From Gillisia sp. (GTDB taxonomy: Bacteria > Bacteroidota > Bacteroidia > Flavobacteriales > Flavobacteriaceae): a stretch of 64,000 nucleotides of DNA. A model generated the notes under the pieces. The model saw nothing but the letters and a program-made list of their open reading frames with translations. It ran no database searches and was not told the origin of the DNA. The stretch is from positions 1-64,000 of the forward strand of contig JAGXIL010000023.1 of assembly GCA_024635655.1 (NCBI GenBank), in the 5' to 3' direction. Positions 36,074-44,377 of this stretch are shown here, in pieces (the stretch's first letter is position 1; each line of letters opens with the position of its first letter). Position numbers and translations under genes: made by a program.

Positions 36074-37396
36074 TTATTCAACATCATCAGTTTTTGGAAG
36101 GTAATTTACGATCGCTCTTTTATTCAGATCCAGGTATTCCTTTGCTACACGCTGAATATCCTGCGGAGTAATGGATCTGTAAATTTCTATTTCCTTATTG
36201 ATAAGATTGGTGTCATCGTGCAAAACATTATAAGTGGCAAGAGATTCTGCAATTCCTGAAACACTGCTGTTCGAATTCACGAAGCGGTTCTCAAAGGTAT
36301 TTTGAAGCCTTTGAAATTCCCTTTCTGAAATTTGCTCATTTTGAAGTTTCTCAATCTCTTCATCAATTTCCTCATTAAGGGTTGAAAGAGAGGTGTCGCC
36401 TAAAGGCAAACTGAAAATGGCATATGCTCCGTAATCTTCCAGAGGCAGATGGAAAGCGGCAGCTTCAAGAGCTTGTTTTTGATCATCTACCAGTTTTTTA
36501 TAAAGTCTGGAAGATTTACCCGTAGATAAAAGTGTTGAGATCATGTTGAGGACATAAGAGTCTTTTTCTAACATAGAAGGAGTTCGCCATGCGACAATAA
36601 GTGCAGGGACCTGGATGTTGGGATCATAAAAAGTATCTCTTACGACCGAGTTTATAGGCTCTTCTTTAACGAAATCTCTCTTCACCACGTTTCCTTTGGG
36701 AACTGGTCCAAAATAATCTTCTATAAGTTTCTTGGTTTCCTCTATTTCAAAATCTCCCGCAACAACAAGAGTGGCGTTGTTTGGAGCGTAATATTCATCG
36801 AAGTATTCATTGAATTCTTTAAGGGTGGAAGCATCCAGGTCTTCCATATAGCCAACATTTGGATCTTTGTAAGGGTGGCTGGAAAAGAGATTGCTTTGAA
36901 TTGCCTCTAAAAGATTACCATACGGCCGGTTATCGAAGCTTCTTCTTCTCTCTTCTTTTACAACTTCGTTTTGAGTATCCACTCCTTTTTGGTCTATAAC
37001 CGGATGCAGCATACGCTCAGATTCCAGCCATAAGCCCAGTTCAAGTTTATTGGAAGGGAAAGTTTCATAGTAATACGTCCTGTCTAATGAGGTAGTAGCG
37101 TTAAATGTTCCTCCATTGGCATTGATGATATTCATAAATGACCCTTTCTCAATATTTTTAGTTCCTTCAAACAAAAGGTGTTCAAAGAAATGAGCAAAAC
37201 CTGTTTTGTTGTTTTTAAGGTCTTTTCCACCTACATGGTACATGACCGAAGTTGACACCACAGGGGCTGTTTTATCCTGGTGCAAAATTACGTGCAGGCC
37301 ATTGTCAAGATCGTACTCGGTAAATTCCACTTCCTGTGCAAAGCCGGAAATTCCAAACAACAGCACCAGGGCTGATAATTTAAAATTATTAATCAT
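36074..37396 (-). CDS. Active M16 family zinc peptidase
   Basis: This 440-residue periplasmic metallopeptidase has a signal peptide and the inverted zinc motif HFFEH (H69, E72, H73) with the distal Glu in QNEVVKEERRRSFDNRP. M16 enzymes such as pitrilysin or the YmxG/PqqL group cleave short peptides or unfolded segments. It is the upstream gene of a two-gene operon with the inactive M16-like partner. Length is normal for a single M16 half-pair. Confidence 0.92.
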   Translation of the reverse strand: MINNFKLSALVLLFGISGFAQEVEFTEYDLDNGLHVILHQDKTAPVVSTSVMYHVGGKDLKNNKTGFAHFFEHLLFEGTKNIEKGSFMNIINANGGTFNATTSLDRTYYYETFPSNKLELGLWLESERMLHPVIDQKGVDTQNEVVKEERRRSFDNRPYGNLLEAIQSNLFSSHPYKDPNVGYMEDLDASTLKEFNEYFDEYYAPNNATLVVAGDFEIEETKKLIEDYFGPVPKGNVVKRDFVKEEPINSVVRDTFYDPNIQVPALIVAWRTPSMLEKDSYVLNMISTLLSTGKSSRLYKKLVDDQKQALEAAAFHLPLEDYGAYAIFSLPLGDTSLSTLNEEIDEEIEKLQNEQISEREFQRLQNTFENRFVNSNSSVSGIAESLATYNVLHDDTNLINKEIEIYRSITPQDIQRVAKEYLDLNKRAIVNYLPKTDDVE

Positions 37397-37576
37397 TTTT
37401 TCTTTAGTTTTTATTAATGTTATAGGTTAGTGCATTTTTAGGTCGAAATGTTACAAACTAAATAGTGAACTTGGTTTTCCCCGATATGGGAGGGGGATAA
37501 ATGTTAATATTAACAGGCTATTAAGGGAATTACTCTCTATTTTTTTAGTAATTTGTACGGAAAAAGCATCCGTAAT

Positions 37577-38041
37577 ATGAAAAACTTATCTGTCTCTATA
37601 AAATTTGGTTTAGGCATTGCTGCAGGGCTCATTCTTTATTTCCTTACACTTTCCCTTTTCGGATTACATATTAATCCTCTTTACAGTTTTTTTAATGCAG
37701 TCATAGTAGGAATTGGGATGTTTGCGGCTATAAATTATTATAAGACACAAAAAGGTTCAAAATTTAAATATCAGAAAGGATTCAAAACCGGGATGTATAC
37801 AGGCTTTATGGCTACAATAATATTTACCGTTTTTTTTGCATTTTATGCAACAGAATTGGAGCCTAATTTTCTAGAACGCTTGCTTGGAATGTGGGAGTCT
37901 GATTGGTATATAAATATAGGCATGGTTATTTTTACAGTGGCTCTAATGGGATTTGCAACCACAGTGGTGTTAACCCTTACTTTTATGCAAATCTTTAAAG
38001 ATTCCTGGAACACAAAAGAAGGACGGGAACACACTTTGTAA
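37577..38041 (+). CDS. DUF4199 four-helix membrane protein
   Basis: From ATG 37577 the product is 154 residues; a TTG eight codons earlier is less likely. It has four membrane helices (about 10-30, 35-55, 75-97 and 112-135) with the DUF4199 pattern FFNAVIVGIGMFAAINYY. The function of this Bacteroidota family is unknown. It stands alone, divergent from the M16 operon and 105 bases before rplU. Confidence 0.8.
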   Translation: MKNLSVSIKFGLGIAAGLILYFLTLSLFGLHINPLYSFFNAVIVGIGMFAAINYYKTQKGSKFKYQKGFKTGMYTGFMATIIFTVFFAFYATELEPNFLERLLGMWESDWYINIGMVIFTVALMGFATTVVLTLTFMQIFKDSWNTKEGREHTL

Positions 38042-38055
38042 AATTAAATAAAGGC

Positions 38056-38086
38056 TTTGTCAATTAATTAATTAGAAGTATATTTG
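38056..38086 (+). promoter_or_regulatory. Promoter of the rplU-rpmA operon
   Basis: TTTG (38056-38059), exactly 19 bases, then TATATTTG (38079-38086): a perfect match to the Bacteroidota housekeeping promoter. Transcription should start around 38090-38093. Confidence 0.8.
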
Positions 38087-38088
38087 CA

Positions 38089-38118
38089 CCCGCCTATGGA
38101 AAAAATAGACGGGTTTTT
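38089..38118 (+). promoter_or_regulatory. Terminator-like hairpin at the 5' end of the rplU transcript
   Basis: CCCGCCTAT (38089-38097) pairs with ATAGACGGG (38105-38113) with one mismatch, followed by TTTTTCTTT. It lies at the expected transcription start and 28 bases before the rplU start, so it may act as an attenuator or 5' stabiliser rather than as the terminator of the gene before it. Confidence 0.55.
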
Positions 38119-38146
38119 CTTTAAAATAATTAATTAATAATACGCT

Positions 38147-38875
38147 ATGTACGCAATTGTAGAGATAGCAGGGCAGCAATTTAAAGTTGCAAAAGACCAG
38201 AGGTTATTTGTTCACCGTTTGGCGGGAGAAGAAGGAGACAGTGTTTCTTTCAATAAAATTCTTCTTTCAGGCGATGGTGACAATATAACTTTAGGCGCCC
38301 CAGCTATAGACGGAGCATTGGTTGATGCAACAATCACCAGGCACCTAAAAGGAGACAAAGTAATTGTCTTCAAAAAGAAAAGAAGAAAAGGATATCGTGT
38401 GAAGAATGGTCACCGTCAATCCCTTACTGAAATTTCAATTACAGGTATTACCTTGCCGGGATCTAAAAAAGCTTCTTCCGCTAAGAAAGAAGAAAAAGTA
38501 GAAGCCCCAAAAGCTGAAACTAAAAAAGCAGAGACTAAACCAACTGCTAAAAAAGAAGAAACTGAAGTAAATGACAATTTAGTGTCAAGAGCTCAAAAAC
38601 GTGCAGATGATCAAAACATTTCTATAAATGTGGAGAAACTTCTAAACAGTATTGGGACTGCTTTGAAATCTGAGGCCGATGATCTAACAAAGATTGCCGG
38701 AGTAGGACCTTCTTTTGAACAAAAATTGAACGAAGTAGGTATATATACCTATGAGCAATTAAGCAAGTTAAAAGCTGCCGACAAAGAAGAACTTTCTAAT
38801 GTTGACGGAATTACCCGCGACAAGATCGAAGCTGACGAGTGGGTAAAGCAAGCTAAAGCATTGCTTAAAAAATAA
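38147..38875 (+). CDS. rplU: 50S ribosomal protein L21 with C-terminal helix-hairpin-helix extension
   Basis: Residues 1-103 are a standard bL21 (MYAIVEIAGQQFKVAKDQRL...RRKGYRVKNGHRQSLTEI). A Lys/Glu/Ala-rich linker (about 105-150) follows, then a domain of about 80 residues with ADDLTKIAGVGPSFEQKLNE, a helix-hairpin-helix of the DUF4332/L21-extension type known in Flavobacteriia. The fusion makes the protein 242 residues instead of about 103. It is cotranscribed with rpmA 26 bases downstream. Confidence 0.95.
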   Translation: MYAIVEIAGQQFKVAKDQRLFVHRLAGEEGDSVSFNKILLSGDGDNITLGAPAIDGALVDATITRHLKGDKVIVFKKKRRKGYRVKNGHRQSLTEISITGITLPGSKKASSAKKEEKVEAPKAETKKAETKPTAKKEETEVNDNLVSRAQKRADDQNISINVEKLLNSIGTALKSEADDLTKIAGVGPSFEQKLNEVGIYTYEQLSKLKAADKEELSNVDGITRDKIEADEWVKQAKALLKK

Positions 38876-38901
38876 TTACGAATTAATTAAAAATATAAGC
38901 C

Positions 38902-39162
38902 ATGGCTCACAAAAAAGGAGTTGGTAGTTCCAAGAACGGTAGGGAATCTGAATCAAAACGCTTAGGTGTGAAGATCTTTGGAGGACAAGCCGCTATCGCT
39001 GGAAATATCATCGTTAGACAAAGAGGGTATACACATAACCCCGGAGAGAACGTGTATGGAGGAAAAGACCATACTTTACATGCCAAAGTAGATGGTCTTG
39101 TAAAATTCACTAAAAAGAGAAATAATAAATCTTACGTTTCTATTGAACCGTTTGAAGCATAA
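38902..39162 (+). CDS. rpmA: 50S ribosomal protein L27
   Basis: This 86-residue bL27 starts [20 protein letters not shown] and contains [16 protein letters not shown] and [16 protein letters not shown], all diagnostic. There is no N-terminal Firmicute-type cleavage extension. It follows rplU and is closed by a terminator at 39209-39240. Confidence 0.97.
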   Translation: MAHKKGVGSSKNGRESESKRLGVKIFGGQAAIAGNIIVRQRGYTHNPGENVYGGKDHTLHAKVDGLVKFTKKRNNKSYVSIEPFEA

Positions 39163-39208
39163 AATTATAATTCCCAACGAGGAATAAATTTTTTCTTTTT
39201 AAGATATT

Positions 39209-39240
39209 AAACCCTTTCTGGAAACAGAAGGGGTTTTTTT
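39209..39240 (+). terminator. Intrinsic terminator of the rplU-rpmA operon
   Basis: AAACCCTTTCTG and CAGAAGGGGTTT form a stem with a GAAA-type loop and one G-T pair, followed by TTTTTTT. Confidence 0.75.
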
Positions 39241-39271
39241 GTATCTTTTTGTTTCACAATTCTCAATAATT

Positions 39272-39637
39272 ATGGAATATACCACCATCTTTAGTAGTCA
39301 CGACAGAACTGAGGTCTCCATTATTAAACATTTATTTGAAGAACATAAAGTAGATTACAATGTTTTGGGAGAGACTACAAATGATGCTGCAGGGATTGCA
39401 GGAGCGGGAAGTACCGGTATGCGTGTACAGGTACCCTCCGATCAGGTGGATAGGGCAAGATCCATACTGACTCAAAACGGATATCTGGGAAACCTGGAAA
39501 AAGAAAACGTAAAGATGGGGAACAGGAAACGGAGAAAAACACCTGTTATCTCACGATGGATCCTATTTTTTTTGGCTGCCCTTGTACTCATAATTGTAGC
39601 TCTTCTAATCATGTATTTCATGAACCCTACAACCTGA
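39272..39637 (+). CDS. DUF2007 protein with C-terminal membrane helix (copy 1)
   Basis: The ATG at 39272 is preferred over a TTG at 39239; the product is 121 residues. Residues 1-78 form a DUF2007 domain (TIFSSHDRTEVSIIKHLFEE; VQVPSDQVDRARSILTQNGY). A basic stretch KMGNRKRRKTP precedes a single membrane helix at about 97-118. It may be a tail-anchored signalling or binding module; no function is known. The next gene is a shorter paralog. Confidence 0.75.
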   Translation: MEYTTIFSSHDRTEVSIIKHLFEEHKVDYNVLGETTNDAAGIAGAGSTGMRVQVPSDQVDRARSILTQNGYLGNLEKENVKMGNRKRRKTPVISRWILFFLAALVLIIVALLIMYFMNPTT

Positions 39638-39672
39638 TCCTGAAAAACTCCAATAGTCTCAAATAGGTATAA

Positions 39673-39981
39673 ATGGAATATGTTACTATATATCACGCCC
39701 GGCGGCCTAACCATGCCGTCATAATTAAAAATTTATTTGAGGACCATAATTTGAAGTTCAGGATCCTCGAAGAAACCACAAATAGTGCTATTCCGGTGGG
39801 CAAAAGGGTGCAGGTTCTGGAAGACCAGGTGGAAAAGGCAAAGGATATTTTAAAACAAAACGGATTTTTAGGAACCCCGGAACCCGAACCGGAAACGGGT
39901 CAGAACAAAAAATACTGGATTATTCTCGTTTTAGCTCTTGTTCTGGTTATACTATTTTCTATTCTGATCAATAGCCTCTGA
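39673..39981 (+). CDS. DUF2007 protein with C-terminal membrane helix (copy 2)
   Basis: This 102-residue protein is a tandem paralog of the preceding gene (MEYVTIYHARRPNHAVIIKN; VQVLEDQVEKAKDILKQNGF) and ends in a membrane helix at about 79-100. The paralogs lie 35 bases apart and are likely cotranscribed. Function unknown. Confidence 0.75.
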   Translation: MEYVTIYHARRPNHAVIIKNLFEDHNLKFRILEETTNSAIPVGKRVQVLEDQVEKAKDILKQNGFLGTPEPEPETGQNKKYWIILVLALVLVILFSILINSL

Positions 39982-40054
39982 GGTTATTCTTGAAATGGAA
40001 AAGTTCCTAAATTAAAACTTGTACTTTTCCTAAGCTGTCACTTATATATTTACC

Positions 40055-40092
40055 AAAAAAAATTCCCCTTAAGTTAAACTTAAAAGGAATTT
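40055..40092 (-). terminator. Intrinsic terminator of ahcY
   Basis: On the minus strand AAATTCCTTTTAAGTTT and AACTTAAGGGGAATTT form a long stem followed by eight T residues (plus-strand A tract at 40055-40062). Confidence 0.75.
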
Positions 40093-40117
40093 ATATTTAC
40101 TCCAATCTTCAGAAAGA

Positions 40118-41448
<1,331 letters not shown>

Positions 41449-41497
41449 TTATAGCAATTTTTCAGTCGCAAAAATACACAAATTATAACAAAATTTT

Positions 41498-42145
41498 ATG
41501 CCCCTTTACAAAACAATAACAGTTGATGAACGTACTAAAGTCTTCATTTGGAAGGTTGAGGAATCCTTTCAATGGCTTGCCCGGGGGATAGACTTAACCA
41601 CTAATTGTCGCGACCGGGTCAATGGCATGAAGTCTGTTATTCACCGCCGGGGTTTTATGAGCATTAGACATCTTCTTGCCGAAGCCGGATATGTTGATCA
41701 CGACCTGTTCTACGATGATTTTGGAAAACCTAATTTGAAAGATGGAAAGCACATATCCATTACCCATTCATTTCATTTTACCGGCATCATTGTTAGCGAA
41801 AAAGAAGTGGGGATTGACATTGAAAAACAGCGGGAGAAGATCCTTAAGATCGCAAATAAATTTACTCCTTTAAAAGAATATCATACCGTCGCAAACGAAG
41901 AGGCATTGATAAGGAAACTTACAATAGTTTGGGGAGGTAAAGAATCTATTTATAAAATAATGGCTGAACCGGGATTGGGATTTTTGCAGCATATTAATAT
42001 AGCCAACTTTGATTTTGATGCCGCTAAAACAACAGGTAAAGTATTTTTTAATGGGAAAACCTCGCTGTACGATCTGCAATTTTTAGAATTTGAAGGTTTT
42101 ACCTGCGTATTTGCCATGGAGGCCAAAGAGGAAGGAGCAAAATGA
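41498..42145 (+). CDS. 4'-phosphopantetheinyl transferase superfamily protein
   Basis: This 215-residue protein attaches phosphopantetheine from CoA to carrier proteins. The Sfp/AcpT signatures are EVGIDIEKQREKI (Mg2+ ligands) at about 105-117 and VWGGKESIYKIMAE at about 145-158. HISITHSFHFTGIIVS precedes them as in other family members. It is divergent from ahcY and overlaps the GGGP synthase gene by four bases (ATGA). Confidence 0.9.
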   Translation: MPLYKTITVDERTKVFIWKVEESFQWLARGIDLTTNCRDRVNGMKSVIHRRGFMSIRHLLAEAGYVDHDLFYDDFGKPNLKDGKHISITHSFHFTGIIVSEKEVGIDIEKQREKILKIANKFTPLKEYHTVANEEALIRKLTIVWGGKESIYKIMAEPGLGFLQHINIANFDFDAAKTTGKVFFNGKTSLYDLQFLEFEGFTCVFAMEAKEEGAK

Positions 42146-42861
42146 TCTTAACCGCATCTATTCTTAAAGACCTTCAATATGCTACGGAAAAAGGACTAAA
42201 GCAACTTGCAGTACTTATTGATCCTGACAAATTTGTTGAAGCTGAAGCAGCCTTTTTTTTAAAGCAGTTGCCGGAGAAGACTAGTCATATCCTGGTGGGT
42301 GGCAGTACTGCTGAAGCTATAAAAACCAGCCTCTCCGTAACCGCAATTAAAGCTGAAACAAATTTACCTGTTATACTTTTTCCCGGTGATCATTCCCAGA
42401 TCACAGAGAAGGCCGATGCCCTCCTTTTCTTAAGCCTCATATCCGGAAGAAATCCCGAGTATTTGATCGAGCAGCAGGTAAGATCTGTAGAAAAGCTTGT
42501 AAAGATGGATCTGGAGGTAATACCTACAGGTTATATTCTTGTAGACGGAGGGGTAGAATGTGCAGTGCATAGAAAGAGTAATACTATTCCAATCCCTCAG
42601 CAAGAGGTAAAAAAGATCGTCCATACTGCCCTTGCCGGCCAGTATTCGGGTAAAAAGTTGATCTATCTTGAAGCCGGGAGTGGGGCAAAGATTCCGGTAT
42701 CGCAGGAGGTAATACGCGCCGTCAAAAGAGCAATTAGTATTCCTTTACTAGTAGGGGGAGGTATTTGTAGTGGTGAAAAATTAAGTGAGGCCTATACTGC
42801 AGGGGCAGATATGGTAGTTATTGGTACTGCATTTGAATCCGGAAATTTCTTTACTCTGTAA
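42142..42861 (+). CDS. Geranylgeranylglyceryl phosphate synthase family protein (PcrB-like)
   Basis: The 239-residue TIM-barrel enzyme joins a polyprenyl diphosphate to glycerol-1-phosphate. Motifs include LAVLIDPDKFVEAEAAFF, SHILVGGSTAEAIK, VILFPGDHSQITEKADAL and LVGGGICSGEKLSEAYTAGAD. Group II GGGPS proteins occur in many Bacteroidota; the physiological product there is not settled. Cotranslation with the phosphopantetheinyl transferase is indicated by the ATGA overlap. Confidence 0.9.
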   Translation: MILTASILKDLQYATEKGLKQLAVLIDPDKFVEAEAAFFLKQLPEKTSHILVGGSTAEAIKTSLSVTAIKAETNLPVILFPGDHSQITEKADALLFLSLISGRNPEYLIEQQVRSVEKLVKMDLEVIPTGYILVDGGVECAVHRKSNTIPIPQQEVKKIVHTALAGQYSGKKLIYLEAGSGAKIPVSQEVIRAVKRAISIPLLVGGGICSGEKLSEAYTAGADMVVIGTAFESGNFFTL

Positions 42862-42970
42862 ACCATTGTTTTTTCTGTCTTTCCCCAAATATTTTATTCC
42901 TAAATTTGATTTTCCAAGATTATTATAAGCCATGGCCTCCGGGTTATGGACAATACACAAATAAAAATTA

Positions 42971-43231
42971 ATGAATATTTCCGTAGAATTAACCCTCACC
43001 CCAATTCAGGACAATTACGAGCCGGCAATAATTAATTTCATAAAACAGTTGAGAGCATCCGGATTAACGGTCAAAGAAAATCCTTTGAGTACCCAGGTAT
43101 ATGGCGGGTATGACGAGGTAATGGAAGTGCTGAACAAAGAGATCAAAACTGCTTTTGAAGCAATTGACCGCGGACTTATATACGTGAAAATCGTCAAATC
43201 TGACCGTAGCGACTATGCAGCCGATTTTTGA
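42971..43231 (+). CDS. YkoF/MTH1187-like thiamine-binding family protein
   Basis: The 86-residue protein matches the small ferredoxin-like YkoF/COG0011 family: SVELTLTPIQDNYEPAIINF, LSTQVYGGYDEVMEVLNKEI and a C-terminal GLIYVKIVKS. YkoF in Bacillus binds thiamine or its pyrimidine part; other members have unknown ligands. It is the first gene of a tight run and overlaps the PnuC-type gene by 17 bases. The context with a vitamin transporter supports a ligand-binding role. Confidence 0.72.
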   Translation: MNISVELTLTPIQDNYEPAIINFIKQLRASGLTVKENPLSTQVYGGYDEVMEVLNKEIKTAFEAIDRGLIYVKIVKSDRSDYAADF

Positions 43232-43847
43232 TATCCTGTTTGAGCAGTATTACGATTACCCCACGCTATTTATTATTCTGGAGATCATTGCCGTAATTTT
43301 TGGCTTTCTTTCGGTTTGGTTCTCCAAGCAGGAAAATATTCTTGTCTATCCTACGGGAATTATTAGTACCGCAATTTTTGTGTATTTACTTTGGCAATGG
43401 CAACTGCTTGGCGATATGATGATCAATGCTTATTATTTTATGATGAGCATTTACGGCTGGTACATCTGGACCAGGAAAGTCGATGCCATTCACTTTACAC
43501 CAATAACTACCATGAGTGGGAAAGAGCGGATATATTCCGTGGGAATTTTTATTAGTACCTTGATCTTTGTTTACGCGGTATATGACTATTTTGATAAATG
43601 GACAGATTGGACCGCCTATGTAGATACGCTCACTACAGGAGTCTTTTTTGTAGGGATGTGGCTTATGGCAAAAAAGAAACTCGAAAACTGGATTTTTTGG
43701 ATCGTGGGAGATCTTATTTCTGTGCCGCTGTACTTCTATAAAGGCTTTACTTTTACCAGTTTTCAATATTTGTTATTTACAATAATTGCCGTTTATGGTT
43801 ACATAGCATGGAAGAAAAGCTTAAACAACAACCCTCTGACTGCCTGA
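43215..43847 (+). CDS. PnuC family vitamin/nucleoside transporter
   Basis: This 210-residue protein has seven predicted membrane helices and family features such as WFSKQENILVYPTGIISTAI and YGWYIWTRK. PnuC proteins take up nicotinamide riboside; PnuT and PnuX relatives take up thiamine and riboflavin. Here the NadR-like kinase points to nicotinamide riboside while the YkoF-like neighbour points to thiamine, so the substrate stays open. It overlaps the genes on both sides. Confidence 0.85.
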   Translation: MQPIFDILFEQYYDYPTLFIILEIIAVIFGFLSVWFSKQENILVYPTGIISTAIFVYLLWQWQLLGDMMINAYYFMMSIYGWYIWTRKVDAIHFTPITTMSGKERIYSVGIFISTLIFVYAVYDYFDKWTDWTAYVDTLTTGVFFVGMWLMAKKKLENWIFWIVGDLISVPLYFYKGFTFTSFQYLLFTIIAVYGYIAWKKSLNNNPLTA

Positions 43848-44377
43848 AAGTGGTCCTCTACGGCCCGGAATCAACAGGTAAGACCACAATGGCAGCAAGA
43901 CTGGCCTCACATTTCAATACCGTTTGGGTAGAGGAATATATGCGGGAGTACCTTCAAAGGAAATGGGATAAGCACAAGGAGGTATGTGAGCCCCATGACC
44001 TCCTCAAAATTGCAGTTGGCCAGATGCGGCGGGAAGATCAACTTTTACAAAAGGCCAATAAAGTCCTTATTTGTGATACAAACCTACTGGAACTAAAAGT
44101 TTATTCTGAAGCCTATTACAATGGATACTGCAATCCGGCTCTTCTTAAACATGCGTTAAACAATTGGTACGACATATACTTTTTAACTAATATTGATACA
44201 CCCTGGGTTCCCGATGATTTACGGGACAAACCTCATGACAGGGAAGGCATGTTCAAAAGATTTGAAAGCTCCCTACAGCTTCATAAAAAACCATACATCA
44301 TACTATCCGGTGATGAAAATGAGCGTTTTGAAACAGCCGTTTCAGCCATTAATGAACTTATAAAGCAAAAAATTTGA
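43808..44377 (+). CDS. NadR-like AAA kinase (ribosylnicotinamide- or thiamine-type)
   Basis: The 189-residue kinase has a P-loop VVLYGPESTGKTTMAARLA (about 16-34) and WVEEYMREYLQRK (about 42-54), matching the NRK domain of NadR; the adenylyltransferase half of NadR is absent. It should phosphorylate the compound imported by the PnuC-type protein and trap it in the cell. The 40-base overlap with the transporter gene and the TTGA overlap with DUF4301 show strong coupling. Confidence 0.82.
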   Translation: MEEKLKQQPSDCLKVVLYGPESTGKTTMAARLASHFNTVWVEEYMREYLQRKWDKHKEVCEPHDLLKIAVGQMRREDQLLQKANKVLICDTNLLELKVYSEAYYNGYCNPALLKHALNNWYDIYFLTNIDTPWVPDDLRDKPHDREGMFKRFESSLQLHKKPYIILSGDENERFETAVSAINELIKQKI

